A DNA stretch of 64,000 nt, taken from positions 3,720,001 to 3,784,000 of the forward strand of contig OZ245761.1 in NCBI GenBank assembly GCA_965227535.1, in the 5' to 3' direction. A model generated the notes under the pieces. It had not been told where the DNA came from. It ran no database searches and saw only the letters and a list, made by a program, of their open reading frames with translations. The DNA comes from SZUA-430 sp965227535 (GTDB taxonomy: Bacteria > Pseudomonadota > Alphaproteobacteria > Micropepsales > Micropepsaceae). The position numbers and the translations under genes were made by a program. Shown one piece after another: positions 35,024 to 42,715 of this stretch. Position 1 is the stretch's first letter. Each line of letters opens with the position of its first letter.

Positions 35024-36349
35024 ATGCAGGCCCCCGATCCGTCCCCGTCCAAATTGAGCTGGCTCGAAAAAGCGCGCGCCAATTTTGCGCCTGAGCAGGA
35101 AGGCGGCGGCACAACGGATGAAGGCCGCAAGCGCGCCATCACGCTGCTCTTCGTTTGCCTGATCGCCAACGGCCTGGGTCAGACGCTAATGTTCGCGATC
35201 CTGCCGCCGCTCGCGCGCGATCTGGGTCTCAGCGAGTTCCAAGTCGGCTCGATCTTCGCCGTCTCCGCCACGATCTGGGTTTTCTCGTCCGCCTACTGGG
35301 GCGTGCGCAGCGATTACTGGGGCAGGCGGCCGGTGATCTTGATCGGCCTCGCCGCGTTCGGCGTATCGACGGTGGGCTTTGCCAGCGTGATGCAATTCGG
35401 CCTGTGGGGCCTGACCGCACCGATTGTTACTTACGCGCTGCTCGTCGCCACGCGTTCGATCTACGGCATCTTCGGCGCCGGCGCTTATCCTGCGGCTCAA
35501 GCCTACATCGCCGACCGCACGACCGCGGAGGAACGCACCGAAGGCATGGCGACGCTCAACGCGGCCTTCGGACTCGGCGCGGCGATCGGCCCGGGCGTCG
35601 GCGCAGCGCTCATCATCTTCGGCGAGGTCGCGCCGCTCTACTTCGTCGCCTTCCTGGCGTTCCTGTCCGCGCTCGCGATTTGGCTGCTGCTTCCCGAACG
35701 CTCACTCCCGCGCAAGCGCGAAGAAGTGAACCACCTGTCCTGGTTCGATCCGCGCGTCGTGCCCTTCATCATCTTCGCCGTCGTCCAGGGCACGGCAGGC
35801 GCCATCCCGATCCAGACGATCGCCTTCCTCATCCGCGACACGCTGCAGGGCTCGACCGCCGAAATTCAGCAGCTCACCGGCGTCGCCCTGATGTGCTCGG
35901 CGATCGCCACGCTCTTCGCGCAATTCGTTCTGGTTCAGCGCTTCAAGCTCACGACCAAGTTCTTGATTTACGCCGGCACGCTGATCGCATTGTTCTCGAA
36001 CCTGCTGCTCATCGTCGCCTCCAACTACGGCCTGATCGCCTTCGCCCTGGTGCTGTCAGGGCTAGGCTTCGGCATGCTGCGCCCGGGGATCGCGGCGGCG
36101 GCCTCCCTCGCGGTCCGTCAGGACGAGCAAGGGGCGGTGGCTGGGCTGACCAGCGGGGCAGGGGCGTCGGGGTTCATTTTTGCCCCATTGATTGGGAATG
36201 CACTCTATTCATGGAGTCCCGACCTCCCATATTGGTTGGGAACAGCCCTCCTTGCGGGCCTGTTTGTCTTCATCGTGAACAGCCGCCGCCTAAAAATCGC
36301 TGTAATTCAAAGACATGACGATACAACTCCACCTGGCCCCGCGGCTTGA
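35024..36349 (+). CDS. MFS transporter (TetA/drug-exporter-like)
   Basis: This 441-residue inner-membrane protein has 12 predicted hydrophobic segments and MFS signatures. The loop after helix 2 contains SDYWGRRPVILIG, the G-x-x-x-D-x-x-G-R-R motif A type, and helix 5 contains GLGAAIGPGVGAAL, typical of drug/proton antiporters (motif C). The first ~40 residues are a soluble, acidic N-terminal extension. TetA-like proteins export drugs or metabolites using the proton gradient; the substrate is unknown, and no resistance should be inferred. The start at 35024 precedes the first helix by about 45 residues. It follows pbpC on the same strand, and the spacing of 63 bases permits, but does not prove, co-transcription. 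Confidence 0.83.
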   Translation: MQAPDPSPSKLSWLEKARANFAPEQEGGGTTDEGRKRAITLLFVCLIANGLGQTLMFAILPPLARDLGLSEFQVGSIFAVSATIWVFSSAYWGVRSDYWGRRPVILIGLAAFGVSTVGFASVMQFGLWGLTAPIVTYALLVATRSIYGIFGAGAYPAAQAYIADRTTAEERTEGMATLNAAFGLGAAIGPGVGAALIIFGEVAPLYFVAFLAFLSALAIWLLLPERSLPRKREEVNHLSWFDPRVVPFIIFAVVQGTAGAIPIQTIAFLIRDTLQGSTAEIQQLTGVALMCSAIATLFAQFVLVQRFKLTTKFLIYAGTLIALFSNLLLIVASNYGLIAFALVLSGLGFGMLRPGIAAAASLAVRQDEQGAVAGLTSGAGASGFIFAPLIGNALYSWSPDLPYWLGTALLAGLFVFIVNSRRLKIAVIQRHDDTTPPGPAA

Positions 36350-36444
36350 AATGTGGTCAGCGACAAACTAACTCAATCAAACTCGACCCCCGTCACATTG
36401 CGTTGACCGCCGGAAAACACTATTTGCCACCAAATCGTCATGTT

Positions 36445-36469
36445 CCGATGTTGCAATGCACAATGTCGG
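36445..36469. promoter_or_regulatory. Imperfect 25-bp palindrome upstream of the LuxR pair
   Basis: CCGA-x-x-TTG at the left and CAA-x-x-TCGG at the right are arranged symmetrically around seven bases, about 100 bases before the first LuxR-family start. A dimeric regulator such as one of the two LuxR proteins could bind it. The match to classical lux boxes is not close. Confidence 0.35.
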
Positions 36470-36570
36470 AGATTCCGGCAGACGAAGAAGGCTCCCAGGG
36501 CGCAAGCACGGCCTTCGTAACGGGTTGAAGCCAGGACGATCTGGCAGACGCTTTTGCGAGGACAAGTGCT

Positions 36571-37284
36571 ATGGAACGCATCGTGGATGCGGCGCGCTTT
36601 GTGCGCCGTTTGGGAGTGATCGGCGGCCGGGATGAGCTATGGGCTCAATTCAAGGCCATCGCGGCTCAACACGGCTTCACATTCCTGACCGTCCTCAAGG
36701 CGCCGGAGGGCGAGCCCATCTCGCTCGTCCACACCAACGCGCCCGCCGAAGTGATCGCCGCGTTTGACGGCGGCGGCTACAGCGCCGACGACCATCCGGT
36801 CCTGTCACGCGCATTTGATCAGATCGAACCGTTTTCGCGCGACGAAGCGAAAGCGACCGAACTGACCGCGCAGCAAGGCAGCGTGCTCTCCTACATCCGC
36901 GAGACGCTGGGCATCACGAACGGCTGGACGTTTCCGATAACAAAATACGGCGTGCGCGAAGGCATCGTTGTCATCGCCGGCGCGAAGCCCGATATGTCGC
37001 CGGTCCTCCGCTCGATGCTTCATTTGCTGGCCCACCTCGCGTTCCAGAAAAGCGAGACGATGGGCGAGGGCGGCAAGAGTGAATCCCGCACGCTGACCGC
37101 GCGCGAACTGGAATGCCTGCGCTGGGTCTCGGTCGGCAAGACCGACTCCGAGATCGCGGTGATCTTGTCGATCAAGCCGCGTACAGCCAGATTTCATATC
37201 GAGAACGCGAAGCGCAAACTGGGCGTCGCGACGCGCGTGCAAGCCGTGGCCGAGGCAATGCGCCTCCAAACCATCGCGGCTTGA
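36571..37284 (+). CDS. LuxR-family regulator with autoinducer-binding-like domain (first of tandem pair)
   Basis: This 237-residue protein has an N-terminal domain (~20-160) resembling the LuxR autoinducer-binding fold and a C-terminal GerE/LuxR helix-turn-helix (LTARELECLRWVSVGKTDSE through FHIENAKRKLGVATRVQAV). The DNA-binding signature is intact. In the ligand domain, the position of the conserved Asp-Pro is kept approximately (DDHPV), but the following conserved Trp is replaced (PFSR where PFxW is usual), and upstream Trp/Tyr positions do not match. A classical acyl-homoserine lactone ligand is therefore uncertain. No luxI synthase gene is in the window. It is followed after 21 bases by a paralogue. 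A downstream palindrome-controlled pair is plausible. Confidence 0.8.
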   Translation: MERIVDAARFVRRLGVIGGRDELWAQFKAIAAQHGFTFLTVLKAPEGEPISLVHTNAPAEVIAAFDGGGYSADDHPVLSRAFDQIEPFSRDEAKATELTAQQGSVLSYIRETLGITNGWTFPITKYGVREGIVVIAGAKPDMSPVLRSMLHLLAHLAFQKSETMGEGGKSESRTLTARELECLRWVSVGKTDSEIAVILSIKPRTARFHIENAKRKLGVATRVQAVAEAMRLQTIAA

Positions 37285-37305
37285 AGCCTGAATGGACAAA
37301 CGAAG

Positions 37306-38019
37306 ATGATGAGCAACTGCTGGGTCACCACCACAAGCGCGATCGACGACATCGAAGGCGCGCGCTCGCCGCAGGCCGTCTGGGCTGCGATGAGCGCCGT
37401 CGCCGCGGCGTTCGGTTTTGAGCACGCGGTCGTCCTGCGCGCAGGCGAAGGCGACGCGCGCTTCACGACGCTGCACGGCACGCTGCAAACCGATGTCGCC
37501 GAGGCGTTTGCTCATGCGGGCTTCGCCGGCAACGCGCCGCTCGCCAAGTTCATCCTCGAATCGCGCCGTCCGATCCAAGCCGACGACGTACCGCCGGAAC
37601 TCTTATCCGAAGCGCAGCAAAAGGCGCTTGAGACCGCACGCACCAATCTTGGCATCGGCGCCGGCTTGATCGTGCCGGTTCAGAGCGAAGAGACGAACCT
37701 CGGCGCGCTCTTGCTCGCTGGCCGCGATCCCATGACGACGCCGATCGCGCGCTCCGCCTTGCATTTCTTGGCTCAACTCGCGTTCACGCGCGTGACGTTC
37801 CTGGAAGGCAAGCGCGAGGTCGAACTGCTGTCGCCGCGCGAAGCGGAATGCCTGCGCCTCTCTGCGCACGGCAACACCGACGGCGACATCGGCCGCAAAC
37901 TCGGCATCAGCGCACGCACCGCACGCTTCCATATCGAGAACGCGAAGAAGAAGCTGGGTGTTGCAACGCGCGTCCAAGCGGTCGCGGAAGCTCTGCGCCG
38001 CAAAGCGATCGCCGCTTAA
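37306..38019 (+). CDS. LuxR-family regulator (second of tandem pair)
   Basis: This 237-residue paralogue of the preceding gene has the same length and a nearly identical DNA-binding end (LSPREAECLRLSAHGNTDGD through ARFHIENAKKKLGVATRVQA). Its N-terminal domain is more divergent and has lost the Asp-Pro and Trp positions of acyl-homoserine lactone receptors (NAPLAKF and RRPIQADDV in their place). It may sense another molecule or form heterodimers with its neighbour. The start at 37306 (or the adjacent ATG at 37309) follows GAAG. Its stop overlaps the convergent lytic transglycosylase by 4 bases. The pair looks like a recent duplication, given the conserved helix-turn-helix and the short spacer. 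Confidence 0.8.
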   Translation: MMSNCWVTTTSAIDDIEGARSPQAVWAAMSAVAAAFGFEHAVVLRAGEGDARFTTLHGTLQTDVAEAFAHAGFAGNAPLAKFILESRRPIQADDVPPELLSEAQQKALETARTNLGIGAGLIVPVQSEETNLGALLLAGRDPMTTPIARSALHFLAQLAFTRVTFLEGKREVELLSPREAECLRLSAHGNTDGDIGRKLGISARTARFHIENAKKKLGVATRVQAVAEALRRKAIAA

Positions 38020-39308
38020 GGCGACGTCCGCAGCAACTGCAGCAGCGACATCGTCGCGAACCCGTCAGCAGGCAATCCTTTGGCCTTCTGATAGGCGCGA
38101 ATGGCTTCGCGCGTCTTGCGCCCGATCACGCCGTCCGGCTCGCCGACGTCATACTTGCGCTGCGCGAGGAGCGTCTGCAGCTCGACGCGATCTGCACGCG
38201 ACAGGATCGGCTGCTCCCCGCGCGGCCACGGCGTCACGAACTCCGGCCCGCCTTTGAAGCGCACTGACAATTCGCAAATCGCCAACGCGTACGAAATCGC
38301 GTTGTTGTAGGCCAGCACGACCTTGAAGTTCGGATAAGCGATGAACGCCGGGCCTTTATATCCGCCGGGCAAAATCAACGCCGCCGGAGCATCCGCATCC
38401 TGGCCTCGGCGCTTCAACAGCGAACGCCCGTCCATCTGCCGGACGTCCATCTCCGACCACTCGCGCACCGATTTCTCGATCGAGATATCTGCATTGCTGT
38501 AGTCGAACCCGTCCGGCAGCTTCACCTCATCGAAACACGGCGCGCCGGTCTGCCAACCCTTTTCTTTCAGATAATTGGCGGTCGACGAGAACACGTCCGC
38601 CTTCGTGTCCCAAAGATTCCGTTTCCCGTCGCCGTTGCCGTCCTGCGCATACTGCAAGAACACGGTCGGAATGAACTGCGTCTGCCCCATCGCGCCGGCC
38701 CACGAGCCGATCATGCGCTCAGGCGTTATGTCGCCTTCCTCCAAAATCTTCAGCGCCGCCAAAAGCTGTTCGCGCCCGAACGCCGCGCGCCGCCCATCGA
38801 ACGCCAGCGTCGACAACGCCTCGACCACGCGGAAGCCGCCCAGGTTCGTGCCGAAATTGCTCTCAAGCCCCCAGATCGCCGTGACGATGCTGTCGGGCAC
38901 GCCGTACTGCCGCTCCGCACGCCCCAAAGGTTTGCGATTCTGGCGCAGCAGTGAACGCCCGCGCGCTACCCGGTCCGACGACACCGCGCCGTCCATGTAG
39001 TCCCAGATCGCACGGCTGAACTCGGGCTGATTCTCGTTAAGCTCGATAACCCGCGCATTCAGCCGGACGTTTCGAAACGCGGTCTCCAGCGTCCGTTCGC
39101 TGATCCCTTTGGTCCGCGCCTCGGCCTTGAACGCTTCGATCCAGGCCGAAAACTCGGGCGAACGGTCGGGGTCGTCCGGAATAGGCTGCGACATCCGCAC
39201 GCCCGAGGGCTGTGCAGAGACAGCCCCCGATCCGGCTACAGCCAGCATCAGGGCGCAAAGAACTGAGAGCCGAAGGCCCAGAATCGATAGGATACGCAAG
39301 CAACACAT
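38016..39308 (-). CDS. Lytic murein transglycosylase, MltB-type with PG-binding domain
   Basis: This 430-residue periplasmic enzyme cleaves the glycan strand of peptidoglycan with 1,6-anhydro ring formation. It has a signal peptide (LCALMLAVAGSGAVSA), an SLT_2/MltB catalytic domain (~45-340) with the catalytic Glu in TAIWGLESNFG, family stretches SWAGAMGQTQFIPTVF and YLKEKGWQTG, and a C-terminal PG_binding_1 domain (~365-425; YDVGEPDGVIGRKTREAIRA). All parts are present and the length is normal. The ATG at 39308 was chosen since the signal sequence follows; a longer frame to 39398 lacks one. No lipobox is convincing (Cys2-3 precede the hydrophobic core). It diverges from rpmJ. Confidence 0.88.
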   Translation of the reverse strand: MCCLRILSILGLRLSVLCALMLAVAGSGAVSAQPSGVRMSQPIPDDPDRSPEFSAWIEAFKAEARTKGISERTLETAFRNVRLNARVIELNENQPEFSRAIWDYMDGAVSSDRVARGRSLLRQNRKPLGRAERQYGVPDSIVTAIWGLESNFGTNLGGFRVVEALSTLAFDGRRAAFGREQLLAALKILEEGDITPERMIGSWAGAMGQTQFIPTVFLQYAQDGNGDGKRNLWDTKADVFSSTANYLKEKGWQTGAPCFDEVKLPDGFDYSNADISIEKSVREWSEMDVRQMDGRSLLKRRGQDADAPAALILPGGYKGPAFIAYPNFKVVLAYNNAISYALAICELSVRFKGGPEFVTPWPRGEQPILSRADRVELQTLLAQRKYDVGEPDGVIGRKTREAIRAYQKAKGLPADGFATMSLLQLLRTSP

Positions 39309-39458
39309 GCCCCTCGGATGGCACGATGTCGCCCCGAAAAGCAAGGGAATCGGCGACACACGTGGTGCTTTGGACCGTTGACAACCTGCAACCGTCACCT
39401 TAATGGTCCGCCCTCTTCGACAGACCCCTCAAGGCCTTGCCTCAGCGGAACCAGACCT

Positions 39459-39584
39459 ATGAAAGTGCGCAACTCGCTCAAATCGCTGAAGGCCCGCGAC
39501 AAGGACTGCCGCGTCATTCGCCGCAAGGGCCGCGTCTACGTCATCAACAAGAAGAACCCGCGCTTTAAAGCGCGTCAGGGCTAA
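39459..39584 (+). CDS. rpmJ: Ribosomal protein L36, zinc-free (C-minus) type
   Basis: This 41-residue basic protein matches bacterial L36: MKVRNSLKSLKARDKDCRVI at the start and RVYVINKKNPRFKARQG at the end. L36 is a small large-subunit protein. Zinc-binding forms carry three cysteines and a histidine; only one cysteine remains here, so this is the zinc-independent variant, which is the usual alphaproteobacterial form. The start ATG at 39459 is supported by the exact family N-terminus. It lies 54 bases upstream of glcD and divergently from the transglycosylase. Confidence 0.95.
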   Translation: MKVRNSLKSLKARDKDCRVIRRKGRVYVINKKNPRFKARQG

Positions 39585-39638
39585 TCCCCAGACGGATTGC
39601 TGGTGCGTCAAGGCCGGGCGGCTGATACTGCCCATCCC

Positions 39639-41123
39639 ATGCGCATGCCCGAACTAGACCAAGGCATTCTCTCCCGCCGCGCCACGCTCGTGGATGCACT
39701 GCGCCGCCTGGTCCCCGACGGTGTGGTCGCCGACGACGACGCCCTCGTCGCCTACGACAGCGATGCACTGACCGCGTACCGCCAAAAGCCCCTCGCGGTC
39801 GTGCTCCCCAAATCCGCCGACGAAGTCAGCGCCGTCTTGCGCTTCTGTTCCGCGAACAAGGTCAAGGTCGTGCCCCGCGGCGCCGGCACATCCCTCTCCG
39901 GCGGCGCACTGCCAGTCGGCGACGGTGTCCTCCTCGGCCTCTCGCGCATGAACAAGATTCTGGAGATCGACCTCGAAAACCGCTGCGCGGTCGTCCAACC
40001 CGGCGTGACGAATCTCGGCATCACCCGCGCCGTCGAACGCGACGGCTTCTACTACGCCCCCGATCCGTCCAGCCAAGTCGCCTGCACCATCGGCGGCAAC
40101 GTGGCGGAGAACTCCGGCGGCATCCACTGCCTCAAATACGGCCTGACGACGAACAACCTGATGGGCGTCGAGTTCGCCATGCTCGACGGCAACCGCGTCC
40201 GCTTCGGCGGCAAAGCCCTCGACCCTGGCGGCCTCGATTTGCTCGGACTCGTTACCGGTTCCGAAGGTCTCCTCGGCGTCGTCACCGAAGTGACAGTGCG
40301 CCTGCGCCCCAAACCGCCATGCGCAAAAGCGCTCCTCATCGCCTTCCCGTCGATCGAGCAGGCAGGCGCCTGCGTTGCCGACGTTATCGCCGCCGGCATC
40401 GTCCCGGCCGCGATGGAAATCATGGACCGCTTCGCCGTCGACGCGGTCGAAGCCTATTGCGCACCCGGCTACCCGCAAGGCGCCGCCGCGATCCTCATCG
40501 CCGAACTCGACGGCATGGAAATCGAAGTCGACGCAACGACCAAACAAATCGACGCCATCGCGCGCATCAACGGCGCACTCACCTGCGAGTCCAGCACCTC
40601 CGACAGCGACCGCGACCGCATTTGGCTCGGCCGCAAAGCAGCTTTCGCCGCTGCAGGCCGCATCGCCCCCGACATGCTTTGCATGGACGGCACCATCCCG
40701 CGCCGCGCACTACCGCGCGTGCTCAGCCGCATCGCCGAGATGTCGACGGAGTTCGGCTTGCCGGTCGCCAACGTCTTCCACGCCGGCGACGGCAACCTGC
40801 ATCCCCTCATCATGTTCGACGTGATGAAAGAGGGCGACCTCGACCGCGCCGAAAAATTCGGCGCCGAAATCCTGAAACTCTGTGTCGAAGTCGGCGGCGT
40901 CCTCACCGGCGAACACGGCGTCGGCGTCGAGAAGCGCGATCTGATGCCGCTCATGTTCTCCGAACAAGATCTCGCCGTCCAAGGCGCCGTCAAATGCGCC
41001 TTCGACCCCGACGCGCTCATGAACCCCGGCAAAGTCTTCCCCGCACTCTCCGCCTGCGTCGAAGGCGGCGCCATGCACGTGCATCAAGGCCGCATGCCGT
41101 TCCCAAACCTCCCGCGGCTGTAA
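39639..41123 (+). CDS. glcD: Glycolate oxidase FAD-linked subunit GlcD
   Basis: This 494-residue flavoprotein is the catalytic subunit that oxidises glycolate (or related 2-hydroxy acids) to the keto acid. The FAD-binding PCMH domain (~45-230) contains VVPRGAGTSLSGGALP, VQPGVTNLGITRAV and IGGNVAENSGGIHCLKYG. The FAD-linked oxidase C-terminal domain includes VFHAGDGNLHPLIMFD and GGVLTGEHGVGVEKR with the metal/substrate histidines. The ATG at 39639 (MRMPELDQG) is preferred; one at 39645 is possible. The gene is followed by a 430-base repeat region and then glcE and glcF on the same strand, so the complex is complete but the operon is interrupted. The stop codon lies within a tandem repeat. Confidence 0.92.
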   Translation: MRMPELDQGILSRRATLVDALRRLVPDGVVADDDALVAYDSDALTAYRQKPLAVVLPKSADEVSAVLRFCSANKVKVVPRGAGTSLSGGALPVGDGVLLGLSRMNKILEIDLENRCAVVQPGVTNLGITRAVERDGFYYAPDPSSQVACTIGGNVAENSGGIHCLKYGLTTNNLMGVEFAMLDGNRVRFGGKALDPGGLDLLGLVTGSEGLLGVVTEVTVRLRPKPPCAKALLIAFPSIEQAGACVADVIAAGIVPAAMEIMDRFAVDAVEAYCAPGYPQGAAAILIAELDGMEIEVDATTKQIDAIARINGALTCESSTSDSDRDRIWLGRKAAFAAAGRIAPDMLCMDGTIPRRALPRVLSRIAEMSTEFGLPVANVFHAGDGNLHPLIMFDVMKEGDLDRAEKFGAEILKLCVEVGGVLTGEHGVGVEKRDLMPLMFSEQDLAVQGAVKCAFDPDALMNPGKVFPALSACVEGGAMHVHQGRMPFPNLPRL

Positions 41124-41157
41124 AGAACATGCACACGACAAAGAACATGCACACGAC
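41122..41157 (+). repeat. Tandem 18-bp duplication at the glcD stop
   Basis: AAAGAACATGCACACGAC occurs twice head to tail (41122-41139 and 41140-41157). The first copy includes two bases of the glcD TAA. It looks like a local slippage duplication at the border of the repeat-filled gap. Confidence 0.8.
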
Positions 41158-41166
41158 AAGGACAGA

Positions 41167-41217
41167 CACCCCTCTCCCGCCCTCAAGGGCGGGAGAGGGG
41201 CCGGGGGTGAGGGTGGG
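41167..41217. repeat. REP-like palindrome R2
   Basis: Same unit as at 32754: CCCCTCTCCCGCC and its complement around a six-base centre, then CCGGGGGTGAGGGTGGG. It is the left member of an inverted pair with R3 (41472-41520), bracketing the ORF-less element at 41260-41429. Confidence 0.8.
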
Positions 41218-41259
41218 TCGCGCCACAAACTCAGCGCTAATTCTGATGCACAACTATTC

Positions 41260-41429
41260 CACGCCAAGCCGCCAAGCCGCCAAGATCGAACCTCGCAGCT
41301 TCGTCCCACATAAAAATGGCGCTGCGCGCCGAACGATTATTCTTCGGCGCGCAGCGCTTTTCAAACATCGGCATCGCAAAAGCATCGCCGGCCGCACCGA
41401 ACTTCTTGGCGCCTTGGCGTCTTGGCGTG
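41260..41429. mobile_element. ORF-less MITE-like element with terminal and inner inverted repeats
   Basis: The outer ends are imperfect inverted repeats of about 26 bases (41260-41285 and 41404-41429, two mismatches), each built from the octamer-like unit CGCCAAG repeated three times. Inside is a perfect 15-bp inverted repeat, GCGCTGCGCGCCGAA (41319-41333) and its complement (41343-41357), with a 9-base loop. The outer-unit design and the inner GGCGCTGCGCGCC match the element around the GxxExxY gene at 49150-49738, where the same inner sequence occurs at 49201-49213. It is best read as a non-coding derivative of that family, lying between glcD and glcE. Confidence 0.65.
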
Positions 41430-41471
41430 AAAATTATTCAGCCTCGCAACGCACACCGCGCCCGTTGCGCG

Positions 41472-41520
41472 CCCACCCTCACCCCCGACCCCTCTCCCGC
41501 CCTGAGGGCAGGAGAGGGGA
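41472..41520. repeat. REP-like palindrome R3 (inverted)
   Basis: The tail reads CCCACCCTCACCCCCG first, then the palindrome CCCCTCTCCCGCCCT-GAGGGCAGGAGAGGGG with one mismatch. It is the reverse orientation of R1 and R2. Confidence 0.78.
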
Positions 41521-41553
41521 GTACACGTCTGCGGCTCTCAGTCGGCTCTGCCC

Positions 41554-42711
41554 ATGCGCGTCCTGAAACCCGACACCGAAGATCAAGTCGTCGAAGCCAT
41601 CCACGACGCGCGCGCACCGCTCATCCTCGAAGGCCGCGGCACCAAACAAAACCTCGGCCGCACGGTCACCGCCGACACCGTGCTCAGACTGTCCGGCCTC
41701 ACCGGGATCACGATGTACGAACCGGACGAGATGGTCTTCACCGCCCGCGCCGGCACGCCGTTGGCTGAGATCGAAGAAACGCTCGCCGCCAAAGGCCAGT
41801 GCTTAGGCTTCGAACCCGGCAACATCGGCAAACTGTGGAGCGCTGACCACGGCGCCAGCATCGGCGGCATCATCGCCGCGGGCGTCGCCGGCCCACGTCG
41901 CTTCGCCGCCGGCGCCGCGCGCGATCATCTGCTCGGCTTCACAGCCGTCAACGGCAAAGGCGAACGCTTCAAAGCGGGCGGCCGTGTCGTCAAAAACGTC
42001 ACCGGCTACGATCTGCCGAAACTCGCCGCCGGCTCGTTCGGCACGCTCTTCGCGATGACCGAACTCACGCTGCGCGCCATCCCGCGCGGCGACACGACGG
42101 TTCTAGCCGTGCAAAACCAAGACCCCACCGAAGCGCTGCAAATGATGCGCACCATCGCGCGTTCGCCATTCGAGCCGACAGGCCTCGTGCATTTCCCCGC
42201 GACAACCGCCGCCAACGTCGCCGTCCCACGCGCCGTCACCCTCATCCGCCTCGAAGGCCAAAGCGAAGGCGTCGCCGCCCGCGCTGCCGAACTCACGCGC
42301 ACCATCGCGCCGCGCGCACGCCCGCTCGAAGCCGAAATCGGAAAGAAACTCTTCCGCGACGCCGCCGATGTCCACCCGCTGTTCGATCCAGCAACAACGC
42401 TCTGGCGCATCTCCGTCCCGCCGACGGAAGCACACCGCACGATCACGCGCCTCAACCCCACATCGTGGTTCGCCGACGCCGCCGGCGGAATCCTCTCGCT
42501 CGCCTTCACCGAAAGCCCGCACGAGACAGTGATCCACGCCGCAGCCCGCGATCTCCACGGCCACGCCACATTGATCCGCAAGGGCGTAGGCGCCAGCGAC
42601 GACGTCTTCCCACCGCTCGACGCGGCGACTCACGCGCTCACCGCGCGCATCAAACGCGCCTTCGATCCCGCACGCACGCTCAACCCCGGCCGCATGTACA
42701 AAGATATCTGA
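41554..42711 (+). CDS. glcE: Glycolate oxidase subunit GlcE
   Basis: This 385-residue FAD-binding subunit of glycolate oxidase has a PCMH-type domain (RAPLILEGRGTKQNLGR, GFEPGNIGKLWSADHGASIG, then GGRVVKNVTGYDLPKLAAGS) and a C-terminal region ending RAFDPARTLNPGRMY, the standard GlcE tail. It works with GlcD and the iron-sulfur subunit GlcF at the inner face of the membrane. The ATG at 41554 directly follows the repeat region that separates it from glcD; any promoter or transcript continuity must pass through those repeats. It is followed by glcF with a gap of four bases, so E and F are coupled. Length is near the family norm (350-390). Confidence 0.92.
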   Translation: MRVLKPDTEDQVVEAIHDARAPLILEGRGTKQNLGRTVTADTVLRLSGLTGITMYEPDEMVFTARAGTPLAEIEETLAAKGQCLGFEPGNIGKLWSADHGASIGGIIAAGVAGPRRFAAGAARDHLLGFTAVNGKGERFKAGGRVVKNVTGYDLPKLAAGSFGTLFAMTELTLRAIPRGDTTVLAVQNQDPTEALQMMRTIARSPFEPTGLVHFPATTAANVAVPRAVTLIRLEGQSEGVAARAAELTRTIAPRARPLEAEIGKKLFRDAADVHPLFDPATTLWRISVPPTEAHRTITRLNPTSWFADAAGGILSLAFTESPHETVIHAAARDLHGHATLIRKGVGASDDVFPPLDAATHALTARIKRAFDPARTLNPGRMYKDI

Positions 42712-42715
42712 CGCG

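Noticed and set aside
41122..41520. Short regular repeats as a CRISPR array
   Set aside because: There are only two adjacent direct copies and palindromic units in mixed orientation, with no spacers of uniform size and no cas genes.
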